Assembly: GCF_033708015.1 (NCBI RefSeq)
Contig: NZ_CP137920.1
Location: 3,410,001-3,474,000, forward strand
Source of the DNA: Proteus vulgaris
Lineage (GTDB): Bacteria > Pseudomonadota > Gammaproteobacteria > Enterobacterales > Enterobacteriaceae
Length of the DNA: 64,000 nucleotides
Direction of reading: 5' to 3'
Below the pieces are notes generated by a model, which saw only the letters and a program-made list of their open reading frames with translations, searched no databases and was not told the origin of the DNA. Below are positions 26,959 to 36,831 of this stretch, in pieces. The translations under genes and the position numbers were made by a program. Each line of letters opens with the position of its first letter. Position 1 is the first letter of the stretch.

Positions 26959-27105
26959 TAGTTTATTGTTCTATTTCCTATCAAGAAAGAGTAAAAATCA
27001 TTATTTATCAATAGATAAGCCTCCCTCTATCTCATTTTTAGAACAATGATATAATAAGTAAAATATATTTCTCAAACTCTGATGATTTACGGAGCCTTAC
27101 CCTGT

Positions 27106-27792
27106 ATGCAACCCCAATTTGAAAACGCGAAAAACACCGTAAAAACGTTATCAGTGTTTGATTTTGATGGCACACTCACCTATCACGATAGCTTTATTCC
27201 ATTTTTAAAATTCGCTTTTGGTAAACGTAAGTTCTCACGCCGTTTAATTAAAATGGTATTACCAACATTGCGTTGTTTTAGACGCAAACTCACCCGTGAT
27301 GAATTAAAAGAAGTGCTGATCAAAACTTTTTTAACCAATATTGACGAGCAGTGGTTAAAAGAAAAAGCAGAACAATTTTGTCAGCTTTACTGGACTAAAT
27401 TAATGCGCCCTGCTGGCTTATTCGCTGTTGCAGAAGAAGTCAATAGCAATGCTGAAGTGACGATTTGCTCTGCATCACCTGCGATGGTGTTACAACCTTT
27501 TGCAAAGCGATTAGGGATTAAGTTAATAGGAACAACACTTGAAGTTGTTGATGGAAAGCTGACAGGAAAAATTATTGGTAATAACTGCCGTTGTGGTGAA
27601 AAAATAAAACGGCTAGAAGCCGTCTATGGAGACTTAACACAATACCATTTAAGAGCATGGGGAGACTCTCGTGGCGATCATGAATTACTTTTTGCTGCGC
27701 AAGATCCTCATTGGCGCCACTTTCATACAGGTCGTCGTAAAACGAAAGGTTCACCAATCAAAGTCACCACAAAAAAGAGTCTTAATGACTGA
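27106..27792 (+). CDS. HAD-superfamily subclass IB phosphatase-like protein
   Basis: The 228-residue protein has the HAD catalytic loop FDFDGTLT near residue 16-23, the ICSASP motif II, a lysine in the GEKIKRL block and GDSRGDHELL motif IV. Helical cap residues lie between the first and second motifs, as in SerB/PgpC-like enzymes. The substrate is unknown. Start: ATG at 27082 has no SD, while ATG at 27106 follows GGAG (11 bases). It is monocistronic and convergent with the ter operon. Confidence 0.82.
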   Translation: MQPQFENAKNTVKTLSVFDFDGTLTYHDSFIPFLKFAFGKRKFSRRLIKMVLPTLRCFRRKLTRDELKEVLIKTFLTNIDEQWLKEKAEQFCQLYWTKLMRPAGLFAVAEEVNSNAEVTICSASPAMVLQPFAKRLGIKLIGTTLEVVDGKLTGKIIGNNCRCGEKIKRLEAVYGDLTQYHLRAWGDSRGDHELLFAAQDPHWRHFHTGRRKTKGSPIKVTTKKSLND

Positions 27793-27814
27793 TTATTTTC
27801 TTATCAAGATAAAA

Positions 27815-27845
27815 TAAATAGCCCCCGCAGAAGCGAGGGCTAAAT
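27815..27845. terminator. Terminator between the HAD gene and terE
   Basis: Nine-base arms AGCCCCCGC (27820-27828) and GCGAGGGCT (27833-27841), one mismatch, with loop AGAA. AT-rich flanks give a U-rich tail leftward. Confidence 0.7.
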
Positions 27846-27851
27846 AGGATC

Positions 27852-28427
27852 TTAGATATTTACGCCGTGTTGTGCGGCTAACGCACCTAAACCGCCTGCA
27901 AAACCTTGACCCACAGCTTTGAATTTCCACTCTGTACCATGGCGATATAACTCACCAAAGATCATTGCTGTTTCTGTTGATGCATCTTCAGAAAGATCAA
28001 AGCGTGCAATTTCAGTGTTATTGTCGTTGTTATAAACGCGCATAAAACTGTTGCTGACCATACCAAAGTTTTGTTTACGGTTTTCTGCATCATAAATAGT
28101 GACTGCGAATACCAGTTTTTTCACTTCAGCAGGGACTTTTGATAAAGTGATTTTGACTTGCTCATCATCACCATCGCCTTCCCCAGTACGGTTATCTCCT
28201 TGGTGTTCAACGCTTCCACATTGACTCACTTTGTTATTAAAGAAGATAAAACTGGCGTCTGAAAGTACTTTTCCATCTTCACCAACCATGAATACTGACG
28301 CATCTAAGTCAAACTCTGCGCCATCTGTCACGCGGGCATCCCATCCTAGACCAACCATAGCAACCGACATTGTTGGTGCTTCTTTAGTCAGAGAAACATT
28401 ACCACCTTTAACGAGGGAAACTGCCAT
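27852..28427 (-). CDS. terE: Tellurium resistance protein TerE (TerD family)
   Basis: The 191-residue TerD-domain protein starts [18 protein letters not shown]. It has the calcium-site pattern [11 protein letters not shown] near 40-50 and [14 protein letters not shown] near 79-92. TerD-family proteins bind Ca2+ and associate with TerC at the membrane in a stress-response complex that gives tellurite, phage and colicin resistance. It is last in terZABCDE; order and similarity to the plasmid TerE favour E over D. Confidence 0.92.
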   Translation of the reverse strand: MAVSLVKGGNVSLTKEAPTMSVAMVGLGWDARVTDGAEFDLDASVFMVGEDGKVLSDASFIFFNNKVSQCGSVEHQGDNRTGEGDGDDEQVKITLSKVPAEVKKLVFAVTIYDAENRKQNFGMVSNSFMRVYNNDNNTEIARFDLSEDASTETAMIFGELYRHGTEWKFKAVGQGFAGGLGALAAQHGVNI

Positions 28428-28506
28428 ATCAAAGCTCCTACTTTATTGAATAAACTGGCAATCACATCTTATGACTGCCAGTGGTTAGTATTTTACCAAT
28501 CAGTTA

Positions 28507-29085
28507 TCAAGAGGCATTAATACCGTATTGAGCACAAACTGAGCCTAAGCCTCCCGCGTAACCTTGACCTACGGCACGGAACTTCCACTCTGTACCATGG
28601 CGATATAACTCACCAAATAACATTGCAGTTTCCGTTGAGGCATCTTCCGTTAAGTCATAACGAGCGACTTCGATTTGGTTGTCGTCATTAACTAAACGAA
28701 TAAATGCACCTGATACTTGACCAAAGCTTTGGCGGCGTGCTTGCGCATCATGGATAGTGACAACGAAGATAACCTTATCGACATCATTTGGGATCATGTC
28801 TAATTTGATTTTCAACGCTTCATCATCACCATCGCCTTCACCTGTACGGTTATCACCGGTGTGAACAACTGAGCCATCAGCAGATCTTAAATTGTTATAA
28901 AAAATGAAATCGGCATCGCTACGCACTTTTCCATTTGCTGCTAACAGAAATACAGACGCATCTAAGTCAAAATCTTGACCATCTGTAGAACGGGCATCCC
29001 AACCAAGTCCGACAAGGACGTTTTTCATCGTTGGGGCTGCTTTGCTCAGAGAGACATTACCACCTTTAGAAAGAGAAACGCTCAT
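28507..29085 (-). CDS. terD: Tellurium resistance protein TerD
   Basis: The 192-residue paralogue of TerE starts [18 protein letters not shown], with [10 protein letters not shown] and [14 protein letters not shown] carrying the paired Ca2+-binding acidic residues, and ends in [19 protein letters not shown]. It is separated from terE by 79 bases and from terC by 53, and should be co-transcribed. Confidence 0.95.
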   Translation of the reverse strand: MSVSLSKGGNVSLSKAAPTMKNVLVGLGWDARSTDGQDFDLDASVFLLAANGKVRSDADFIFYNNLRSADGSVVHTGDNRTGEGDGDDEALKIKLDMIPNDVDKVIFVVTIHDAQARRQSFGQVSGAFIRLVNDDNQIEVARYDLTEDASTETAMLFGELYRHGTEWKFRAVGQGYAGGLGSVCAQYGINAS

Positions 29086-29138
29086 TTTATAACCTCTTTA
29101 GTTTTGTTTTTAATATTCTGATTTTTCAAGAATATTTA

Positions 29139-30179
29139 TTAATTTGTCTTACCTTCATCATCTTTTTTCTCTGGGAATACAAAGCTTGCAATAATCCCCA
29201 GAGCAAGAACACCTAGCACAACAAATAAGCTAGTTGTCGCGGAGATGCTGTATCCATGTTGCCAGATATGATCTGTTGCATTTAAACCCAATTTGGCAGC
29301 AATAAAGAACAACAACACAATAACCGCTTTTTCAAGGTAAACCAGATACTGTTTTAACGCTTCTAACACAAAGTAGAGCGTACGTAAGCCTAAGATTGCG
29401 AACATCATTGCACTATAAACGATGAGGGGTTCACGGCTTACTGCGATAATAGCGGGAACCGAGTCGAAAGCAAACATCACATCGGAAAGCTCTACAACCG
29501 CCACACACAGCATAAGTGGGGTTGCATATAACGCTGCTTTTGTACCACGACCGATAGTAATTTCTTTGTTTTCTGGTTTAGCTAATTCAGCATCGACTTC
29601 TTTTTGTGTTAATACAAAAGCGTGCCCTGTGATTTTTGGCCATATAGGGAAAAATCGTTTAACTAATCGATACGCAAGATGTTGTGAATAGTCTTCAATT
29701 TCTTCACTATCATCACCGCTTTTCAGCATCATCACTGCCGTCCAGGCAACGATTAAGGCAAATACTATCTCAACATATGGTCCTAAACTTAACAGTCCTG
29801 TACCGATGGCAACAAAGATCCCGCGGAAAACGATAGCACCGATGATCCCCCAATAAAGAACGCGGTGACGGAAGCGGTCAGGTACAGCAAACCAAGAGAA
29901 AATCGCCATCATGACAAACAAGTTATCAACAGAAAGCACTTTCTCTAATGCATAACCTGTTACGAATAAGCTCGCAACTTCTGCACCATGGTGAACATAA
30001 AGGAATCCTGCGAATGCCATTGCAATGGCAACCCAGAATATAGACCAAAATATGGCATTCTTTAACGTTATCGGCTTATCTGCGCGATGCATAAATAAGT
30101 CGATAAAAATAGCGCCAATCGCAAGTACAACAAAGACAATGACAGTTTCTGTCGGAAAACCAATATGTGTGGATACCAT
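29139..30179 (-). CDS. terC: Tellurium resistance membrane protein TerC
   Basis: The 346-residue integral membrane protein has about nine hydrophobic helices. It carries TerC/Alx signature residues such as EKVLSVDNLFVMMAIF (near 83-98) and the second acidic helix ELSDVMFAFDSVPAI (near 226). TerC is the inner-membrane hub on which TerB and the TerD-type proteins assemble; the related Alx/MntP-like proteins move Mn2+. The gene is central in the operon. Confidence 0.96.
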   Translation of the reverse strand: MVSTHIGFPTETVIVFVVLAIGAIFIDLFMHRADKPITLKNAIFWSIFWVAIAMAFAGFLYVHHGAEVASLFVTGYALEKVLSVDNLFVMMAIFSWFAVPDRFRHRVLYWGIIGAIVFRGIFVAIGTGLLSLGPYVEIVFALIVAWTAVMMLKSGDDSEEIEDYSQHLAYRLVKRFFPIWPKITGHAFVLTQKEVDAELAKPENKEITIGRGTKAALYATPLMLCVAVVELSDVMFAFDSVPAIIAVSREPLIVYSAMMFAILGLRTLYFVLEALKQYLVYLEKAVIVLLFFIAAKLGLNATDHIWQHGYSISATTSLFVVLGVLALGIIASFVFPEKKDDEGKTN

Positions 30180-30213
30180 AATAATTCCTGAACGGTTCCC
30201 TATATTAAATTAA

Positions 30214-30669
30214 TTACAAACCAAATTCTGCGGGCTCAAAGCCTAATGCAATGGCCATAGCACGCACAGCTTCTTTTTCATCATTGTCAAAATCACCATC
30301 ACTTTTCGCAACAGCAATACCGACACGAATAGCTAATTGCGCAGCTTCTGGCTGATCTTTCATTGCCAGAATATACTTCATGGTTTCGCCTTTACCGACT
30401 TCAGTATCGAACTCGAAACTCAAGATTAGCTTATTAAAGAATTCGATAACTTCAGAAGTATCAAAAACTTTAAGTTCATCCGATGCTTTTAAAAAACCGA
30501 GCATCTTCTGTTTTTCTTCAGAACTCACACCGTCACTGGCAATAGCGATACGTGCACAAACCGCAACAGTACCTTGCATAAATTTTTTGTTTTTAAAGCG
30601 ACCAACTTGCTTAGCTAACTCAGAACGCCCTGTATTAAAACCTTCTTTTAATTTGTTAAAAAAACTCAT
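30214..30669 (-). CDS. terB: Tellurium resistance protein TerB
   Basis: The 151-residue all-helical TerB protein begins MSFFNKLKEGFNTGRSELAK. It shows the two repeated acidic helix-loop motifs ASDGVSSEEK and KSDGDFDNDEK that bind metal. TerB contacts the cytoplasmic face of TerC. The longer frame to 30783 is rejected because it extends into the terA coding region and lacks similarity to TerB. Confidence 0.95.
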   Translation of the reverse strand: MSFFNKLKEGFNTGRSELAKQVGRFKNKKFMQGTVAVCARIAIASDGVSSEEKQKMLGFLKASDELKVFDTSEVIEFFNKLILSFEFDTEVGKGETMKYILAMKDQPEAAQLAIRVGIAVAKSDGDFDNDEKEAVRAMAIALGFEPAEFGL

Positions 30670-30694
30670 GGTATTTTTCCTTATATCAACTTGA

Positions 30695-31861
30695 TCACTT
30701 AGAACCCGCTGTCCAGCGAAATCCCCACCCGTAGGCATTATCCATATCACGGTGGCCTTTAAAAAACTCATTGAGACGTTCAACTTTTATTGATCCATTC
30801 TCATTAACTAGTCGGGCAATTGCACACATACCACGACCATTGTTGCCATCCGTTAAACGTGTCTCGATAGGTGGCTGATCAGGTACATGAATGGTCACTA
30901 CGCCATCCGTTTTGCTCCAATTTGGTACACCTTCATAAATAAACGCGAAGATCAGCACTTGCTTAATATTTTTCCATTCACGCCCATTCACAAAGATCCA
31001 TTCACCACCAGCAACATCTCCTGTACGATCATCGCCTTGCAATTCAACATAAGGAATACGATTGAAATCACCAAATCCGTTTCCTAATGCTTGAATAACT
31101 GACTTATGCCCTTGTTGAAGTTCAACAAATGCACCGATATCTAAATCGATACCTTTATTACCGCCAAACAGTCCACCTAATAATCCAGAGCTCCCACTTT
31201 TGCTCTCACGATGCCAATCAAGATTGATTCGAATTTTACCGAAGTCATCTTTCTTCGTTAGGCTGATTGCCGGTTTTTCTTTAGTTAAAGAGACCTTACT
31301 TAAGTTCACCGAACTTGGCGCGGGTGTTGGAACCGGTGCCGGTTTCGGTGCTGGTGCTGGCTCAGGATCTGCAATATCAACACCAAAGTGTTCAGCTAAT
31401 GGTTTTAAACCACCGTTAAATCCTTGCGCGATAAAACGAAACTTCCAACTACCATTACGACGATACAATTCACCTAAAATTAATGCTGCTTCAGGACGAC
31501 CGTTGATATCAACATTACCGTTCGCCACAACTTCGTTATTAGCATCAACTTGAATTGATAATCGTTGTAAATTTGCGATAGTTTGTCGACCTTCACAAGT
31601 CGCTGTAAACGCAATTTTTTCAACATCTGGGCGTAAACGCGTTAAATCCACAGTAAAAGAGGTGCTGTTTCCTGCTGTTGCATAAATAACGGTGCGATCA
31701 TCATTAGTTGTCTGTCCATAAAACACCATATCGGTGTCACCATTCACTTTACCTGTCGCATAAAGCCTAAAAGCAGATACATCAACAGGTGCACCTGATT
31801 GAATTCTAATGATTAGTGTTTGATTAGGAACAGGTAAATTCCCACCTGGAGTCATATTCAT
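30695..31861 (-). CDS. terA: Tellurium resistance protein TerA
   Basis: The 388-residue protein has an N-terminal TerD-like domain (about 1-160) and a Pro/Ala-rich linker (PAPAPKPAPVPTPAP, about 170-184). A second TerD-type domain follows with GLLGGLFGG and GDDRTGD. This tandem plan is the family norm. It overlaps the end of terZ by none and follows it directly (stop 31862, start 31861). Confidence 0.93.
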   Translation of the reverse strand: MNMTPGGNLPVPNQTLIIRIQSGAPVDVSAFRLYATGKVNGDTDMVFYGQTTNDDRTVIYATAGNSTSFTVDLTRLRPDVEKIAFTATCEGRQTIANLQRLSIQVDANNEVVANGNVDINGRPEAALILGELYRRNGSWKFRFIAQGFNGGLKPLAEHFGVDIADPEPAPAPKPAPVPTPAPSSVNLSKVSLTKEKPAISLTKKDDFGKIRINLDWHRESKSGSSGLLGGLFGGNKGIDLDIGAFVELQQGHKSVIQALGNGFGDFNRIPYVELQGDDRTGDVAGGEWIFVNGREWKNIKQVLIFAFIYEGVPNWSKTDGVVTIHVPDQPPIETRLTDGNNGRGMCAIARLVNENGSIKVERLNEFFKGHRDMDNAYGWGFRWTAGSK

Positions 31862-32446
31862 TTATCGCACCACCGTAGCCACAATATCAGGCATCATGTC
31901 GTTAATAACACGACCTTTACAAGGCGCACCAAACGCAGTGAAATCCCATTGACCATGATTACGTTGTAAAGAAGCAATCACGATACCTGTATGAGAGCCT
32001 TGCTCTGTTAAGGTATAACGCACCAGCTCTTTATTTGTTGCTTTATCAACAACTCGGCAGAATGCGTTTTCAACTTCATTAAATGTTTGCCCACGGAAAC
32101 TATTTACTGTGAATACCAAGTATTCAACATTTTTTGGTAAACGATCTAAATCAACGAAAATTGTCTCATCATCGCCATCACCGTCACCCGTTAAGTTATC
32201 ACCAGAGTGAATAACTGACTGACAACTTGATTTTAATTTTCTAAACCAAATGGTATCGATTTGATTACCACTTGCGTCAAGTAATACGCAGCTTGCATCT
32301 AAATCAATAGAACCACCACCACCAAAAAGACCGCCTAATAATCCTTTTTTCTTAATCGGATCCCAGCCCAAACCAAACATTAAATGGCTCAGTGTAGGTG
32401 CTTGTTTACTGAGAGAAACTGTTTGATTCTTGCTTAATGAAACCAT
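31862..32446 (-). CDS. terZ: Tellurium resistance protein TerZ
   Basis: The 194-residue TerD-family protein starts MVSLSKNQTVSLSKQAP. It carries the extra GLLGGLFGGGG loop typical of TerZ, IDLDASCVLLD and GDNLTGDGDGDDE. It is the first gene of the leftward terZABCDE operon, facing the shared control region 32447-32770. Confidence 0.95.
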   Translation of the reverse strand: MVSLSKNQTVSLSKQAPTLSHLMFGLGWDPIKKKGLLGGLFGGGGSIDLDASCVLLDASGNQIDTIWFRKLKSSCQSVIHSGDNLTGDGDGDDETIFVDLDRLPKNVEYLVFTVNSFRGQTFNEVENAFCRVVDKATNKELVRYTLTEQGSHTGIVIASLQRNHGQWDFTAFGAPCKGRVINDMMPDIVATVVR

Positions 32447-32503
32447 AATTAAATTCCTTCAGAGGTAGAGTGAAACAATAACGCCATTTGTGATTAATTC
32501 CAT

Positions 32504-32730
32504 ATCATGAAAATCATCATATCATGATGAAGTACATGAGCAAGACTATTTTTCTTACTTAAACTTAAAGTTTTGTCAATTCATTGATATATATCTCATT
32601 TTTATTGCAATAAAATGTTAAAAACATAAGATAATCATAATAATAACCGGCACAATCATCTGATTTTAAAATTAACCAAAATAAATCATATTATGATTGA
32701 CACTAATCTTCGAAATCTTCATGATTATAG
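32504..32730. promoter_or_regulatory. Shared control region of terZ and the ATP-grasp operon, with ATCAT/ATGAT palindromes
   Basis: The 324-base divergent gap holds three related sites. They are a 7-3-7 palindrome TCATCAT-ATC-ATGATGA (32514-32530) beside a further ATCATGA (32504-32510), a 7-1-7 palindrome AATCATA-T-TATGATT (32684-32698), and CATGATTAT (32720-32728). The second overlaps a TTGACA box (32697-32702) and the third falls at the matching -10 position (CATGAT, 17-base spacer) for the rightward operon. TerW is the natural candidate to bind them; that is inference. Confidence 0.6.
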
Positions 32731-32770
32731 GACTTGAACTCTACACTTTTATTTCACGGTATACAGCGTA

Positions 32771-33838
32771 ATGAACAATACGATTTGGTTTATGGAAGGT
32801 TTATCATCACAACGCGATATTATTCAAGGTGTTAAAGACTTTGCAAAACAACAGCACCAAGAAATTGTTGTGCTCGCATCTCATCGTCATACTCGAAATG
32901 AGATTTTATCGCTTGCAGATGGGGCTTTTTATGAACCTCATGAAGAGACATTACGCTTACAATTTATCTCGGATGTTGTAAAACAACATCACGTCAATGC
33001 CATTCATACTGGTCGTAATAGCACATGGTTTGAATTACACCGTCAAGAAATTGAGTCTTTTGGGGTAAAATTAACCACTGGGGCCACACAACCTGAGCAG
33101 CTTCAATTAGCTGATAATAAAGTCGCCTTTGCACAAGCGATGGAAGAGTGTGGGCTTCCTGCAGTACCTTCTATCTGTATTGAATCTATTGATGAACTAG
33201 AAGCATACATAAAAGCGCCTCCTTTTGGTGAATTACCTTTATGTATCAAACCTGTAAAAGGGATTTATGGCATGGGTTTTTGGCGCTTTGATAATCAAAT
33301 TTCGGCAATGGCACTGTTTAATCACCCAGAGAATCGCCAAGTTAATCCTCAACAATATCTTGATGCATTAAAAACCGTGGAACATTTTGAACCTTTAGTC
33401 TTAATGCCTTATTTACCTGGTCCTGAATACTCTGTTGATATGGTGGTAGAACAAGGTGATGTTATTGCCGCTGTTGCTCGACGCAAAGAGGGCGCAATAC
33501 AACATCTAGAAATTTCAGGTGAGGCTTATGAATTAGGCAAAGCATGCGCAACAGCGATGAAAGCTGACGGGCTTGTGAATGTGCAAACTCGGCATAATCA
33601 TCAAGGACGCCCACTCTTACTTGAAATTAATATGCGCCCTTCTGGTGGTATTGGTTATACCCAACATTGTGGAATAAATCTTGCCGGTATTTTTGCTTTA
33701 CGCCAATTAGGATTAATGAGTATTGAAGAGGCTCAAGCCGAAAATAACCATTTTACACCAACAAAAATACGTGTAATCACCGATTCTATTGTTTTCAATT
33801 CAACGTTAACAAACGTAATCAGTACGGATAATAATTAA
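32771..33838 (+). CDS. Ter-associated ATP-grasp ligase
   Basis: The 355-residue ATP-grasp enzyme would join a carboxylate to an amine or thiol via an acyl phosphate. Visible blocks are the central lysine/glycine loop CIKPVKGIYGMGFW (about 157-170), the VLMPYLPGPEYSVDMVV strand, and the metal-binding LLEINMRPSGGIGYT (about 282-296). An N-terminal pre-ATP-grasp domain precedes these. It heads the biosynthetic module that was described computationally for Ter loci (ATP-grasp, two phosphoribosyltransferases, HAD, CitE-like), proposed to make a nucleoside-like metabolite. It stops two bases before the next ATG. Confidence 0.88.
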   Translation: MNNTIWFMEGLSSQRDIIQGVKDFAKQQHQEIVVLASHRHTRNEILSLADGAFYEPHEETLRLQFISDVVKQHHVNAIHTGRNSTWFELHRQEIESFGVKLTTGATQPEQLQLADNKVAFAQAMEECGLPAVPSICIESIDELEAYIKAPPFGELPLCIKPVKGIYGMGFWRFDNQISAMALFNHPENRQVNPQQYLDALKTVEHFEPLVLMPYLPGPEYSVDMVVEQGDVIAAVARRKEGAIQHLEISGEAYELGKACATAMKADGLVNVQTRHNHQGRPLLLEINMRPSGGIGYTQHCGINLAGIFALRQLGLMSIEEAQAENNHFTPTKIRVITDSIVFNSTLTNVISTDNN

Positions 33839-33840
33839 TA

Positions 33841-34989
33841 ATGAAAAATAGTATAAGTGACTCATCCATTTATCGTCGCCCTCTTTCTTGTGGCACATTA
33901 AGTGTGACACCAAATTGCTCTATTGAGTTACTTGATGAATTATTTGATATTGCAGAAAGACGCAACCCTAAGCGTGCATTTCTATTTGTCAGTAAAGTAT
34001 TAGGGCGTCATATCCCTGTTTCACCGAAAAAAATGCGTGAAACTTATCAAAAACTCGCTCGTCAATTTCCTGATCCACTTGAAGGCCCTGTTTTGTTTAT
34101 TGGTATGGCAGAAACCGCGGTAGGATTAGGTGCGGGTATTTTTGATGAAGTGAGGCATCGCTATCAACAGGCCATTTATCTAACATCAACACGCCATCCT
34201 GTTGATAACGGTGAGCTATTGTGTGAATTTAAAGAAAATCACAGTCATGCAACAGATCACTTGCTTTATTTGCCTAAAACAACAGAGCAACGCCAGTGGG
34301 TACTACAAGCAAAAACCGTTGTATTGATTGATGATGAAGCGACGACAGGTAATACCTTTATTAATCTGCTTTCCGCATTACGTGAAGAAGGTGGATTAAG
34401 CCATATTGAACAGGTTATCGCGGTAACCTTAACTGATTGGAGTGGTAATGCTATCGCTGACCGCTCCCCATTACCGATTAAAGCCCTCTCTTTAGTGCAA
34501 GGGAAATGGCAATGGGATGCCGATCCAAATGCACCTTTGCCGGTTATGCCGAATGTTAATATCACTGCATCAGGACAAGTTGCGATCACCGGTAAACAGA
34601 GCTGGGGACGATTAGGGATGACAACGCCCGCCTGCGATCTGGGTTTATCCATCAAAGCGTCTTTGGGTGAAAAGATCCTTGTTTTAGGATCGGGAGAATT
34701 TGTCTGGGAGCCGTTCTTACTCGCGGAACGCCTTGAAAAACAAGGTGCTATCGTAAAATATAGTTCGACAACGCGTTCACCGATTTCAACCAATTTTGCC
34801 ATTCAATCAGCGATTACATTTACTGATAATTATGGTTTAGGTATTCCTAATTTCGTCTATAACGTGGCACATCAACAATTTGATCGCATTTTACTTTGCT
34901 GTGAAACACCCGCCGAAAGTATTGATAGACAATTGATTGAAGCCCTCAATAAAGTTGCCCCTATTGTTGAGGTAATAAGTTATGACTAA
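33841..34989 (+). CDS. Phosphoribosyltransferase with C-terminal TRSP-type domain
   Basis: The 382-residue protein has an orotate-PRTase-like N-half with the PRPP-binding motif VVLIDDEATTGNT (about 160-172) and GMAETAVGLGAG near 90. The C-terminal half contains LVLGSGEFVWEPF and CCETPAES and fits the TRSP domain found with Ter phosphoribosyltransferases. It would attach or release a ribose-phosphate on the pathway metabolite. It overlaps the HAD gene by eight bases, which implies translational coupling. Confidence 0.82.
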   Translation: MKNSISDSSIYRRPLSCGTLSVTPNCSIELLDELFDIAERRNPKRAFLFVSKVLGRHIPVSPKKMRETYQKLARQFPDPLEGPVLFIGMAETAVGLGAGIFDEVRHRYQQAIYLTSTRHPVDNGELLCEFKENHSHATDHLLYLPKTTEQRQWVLQAKTVVLIDDEATTGNTFINLLSALREEGGLSHIEQVIAVTLTDWSGNAIADRSPLPIKALSLVQGKWQWDADPNAPLPVMPNVNITASGQVAITGKQSWGRLGMTTPACDLGLSIKASLGEKILVLGSGEFVWEPFLLAERLEKQGAIVKYSSTTRSPISTNFAIQSAITFTDNYGLGIPNFVYNVAHQQFDRILLCCETPAESIDRQLIEALNKVAPIVEVISYD

Positions 34990-35752
34990 GCCCGTTATTT
35001 TAACTGATCTCGATGACACCCTATTTCAAACACGTCGTAAGATGGTGGATGAATTAGCACTAGAACCCTATAAAACTGGCGCGCTAGATAGAAGCTTAGA
35101 ACCCCGTAGTTTTATGACCCAAGAACAAGCCATGCTTGTAGATTGGATGTTAGAGCACGCGGATTTAATCCCTGTTACTGCACGGGGAACAGAAGAGATT
35201 AGTCGCGTCACCATTCCTTTTCATTCTTGGGCGATCACCACACATGGTGCGGTGATATTAACCCCTGAAGGTCATGCTGATGCACAATGGAAACAGTGCA
35301 TCACTCAAAGCTTAGTACCCTATACACCGCGTTTGTTGACGCTACAACAATCAATTACGCAATTAATGGCGGAACGCAATATTGATGGTTGGGCTCGTAT
35401 TAACTATGAATACGATGATTTGCCTATTTATTTAGTCATGAAGCATAACGATAGCACCCGATTAGATGAACTGTATGCCATAGGTGATGAAATAGAAAAA
35501 ACATTCTCAACCGACGGTTTTTATATTCATCGCAACAGCAACAATATCGCTTGGTTACCTGAGCCTATCGAAAAAGGCAAAGCGGTTACCTATTTGCTTA
35601 ATAAATTAAACGCTGAGCGGGGTGTTTTCCCTGTGATTGGACTCGGTGACAGTCTAAGTGATCATCGCTTTATGAAATTATGCAGTTGGTATGGACTTCC
35701 TCGTCAAAGCCAATTTGCCGATGCGATCAATACAAAAATTTTTGGAGAATAA
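34982..35752 (+). CDS. Ter-associated HAD phosphatase
   Basis: The 256-residue HAD enzyme has motif I LTDLDDTLFQTR (6-17) and motif IV GLGDSLSDHRF (about 219-229), with a Cof-type cap between them. It probably removes a phosphate from an intermediate of the Ter biosynthetic module. The gene lies inside the five-gene set, overlapping the upstream gene and two bases from the next. Confidence 0.85.
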   Translation: MTKPVILTDLDDTLFQTRRKMVDELALEPYKTGALDRSLEPRSFMTQEQAMLVDWMLEHADLIPVTARGTEEISRVTIPFHSWAITTHGAVILTPEGHADAQWKQCITQSLVPYTPRLLTLQQSITQLMAERNIDGWARINYEYDDLPIYLVMKHNDSTRLDELYAIGDEIEKTFSTDGFYIHRNSNNIAWLPEPIEKGKAVTYLLNKLNAERGVFPVIGLGDSLSDHRFMKLCSWYGLPRQSQFADAINTKIFGE

Positions 35753-35754
35753 AC

Positions 35755-36831
35755 ATGATGGATCATAAGCCTTTTTCAGGCTCTTATGTATCAGGAGATG
35801 TCGATTTCCTACTTCAACCCGTTAATATCGAAATGACGCCTGTTGAGTTAAAAGAAGCGCTAATACAATCGGGTCAACGCCACTATTCTGACATGCTAAG
35901 TCAAGAGCCAGAGCCAACAACATGGCATTTAGATCTCTTTGAAAAAGCACTAGAAACAGGTGCGACACGCTTAGCAACCGAAGTTATCATGTTGGCTAAA
36001 TCACTGGTTGAACACTTTGGTGATACCCCAATTATCTTAACAAGCCTTGTTCGTGCAGGTGTTCCTTTAGGCGTTATGTTGCAACAAACATTGCGTAAAA
36101 TGGGGAAAACCTCTTACCACTACGGCATTAGTATTATTCGAGATAGAGGCATTGATAGTGAAGCGCTTTCATGGATAGAACAACACCACGGTACAGAAGG
36201 TATTGTGTTTGTTGATGGATGGACAGGCAAAGGCGCGATTACAGGTGAACTTATTCGTTCATTATCAGGACGAAAAGGCTATCCACCTCAACCTCGTCTT
36301 GTCGTCCTCGCGGATCCTTGTGGCTGTGCATGGTTAAGTGCCAGCGATGAAGATTGGCTTATCCCATTTGGGATCATGGGGGCACCTGTTTCCGGATTAA
36401 TTTCACGTTCAATTTGGACGGAAGAAGGCTTTCACGGGTTTGTGGATTGCCAACATTTAAAACAGTATGAATGCAGTCGTTACCTTGTTGATACGGTGGG
36501 AAAAATCGTTAATACATTAATCGATAACACTATTCCACTCGCCACATTTAAAGAACAACAATCAGACTTAAAAAAGCTAAGCGAAAACGTCGTTGGTTCA
36601 CTTGCAAACAAATATGATATTTCAAATATCAATCGTATAAAACCCGGTATTGCTGAAGCCACACGCGCTGTTTTACGCCGTGTACCTGACCATGTTCTTG
36701 TGAGAGAAATAACCGATCCTGATGTCGCTTTACTGGTTTATCTTGCACAAGAAAAAAATATTGCTGTTATTGAAGCAGGGCAAGCGCTTGGTCAATATCG
36801 TGCAGTGACTATCATTAAAAAGGTGAAATAA
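35755..36831 (+). CDS. StiP-type phosphoribosyltransferase/PELOTA-like protein
   Basis: The 358-residue protein carries a PRTase core (LTSLVRAGVPLGVMLQ, then VFVDGWTGKGAITGELI) and a C-terminal segment (about 285-358) that fits the PELOTA-like RNA-binding part of the family. Databases often label it 'cysteine protease StiP'. The frame is open from 35680, but ATG 35755 follows GGAG and only two bases separate it from the HAD stop. It is a member of the Ter biosynthetic module; its chemistry is not proven. Confidence 0.78.
   Translation: MMDHKPFSGSYVSGDVDFLLQPVNIEMTPVELKEALIQSGQRHYSDMLSQEPEPTTWHLDLFEKALETGATRLATEVIMLAKSLVEHFGDTPIILTSLVRAGVPLGVMLQQTLRKMGKTSYHYGISIIRDRGIDSEALSWIEQHHGTEGIVFVDGWTGKGAITGELIRSLSGRKGYPPQPRLVVLADPCGCAWLSASDEDWLIPFGIMGAPVSGLISRSIWTEEGFHGFVDCQHLKQYECSRYLVDTVGKIVNTLIDNTIPLATFKEQQSDLKKLSENVVGSLANKYDISNINRIKPGIAEATRAVLRRVPDHVLVREITDPDVALLVYLAQEKNIAVIEAGQALGQYRAVTIIKKVK

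Noticed and set aside
34266..34802. 178-codon minus-strand frame inside the TRSP phosphoribosyltransferase gene
   Set aside because: Antisense to a clear conserved gene, with no SD and no family motif.
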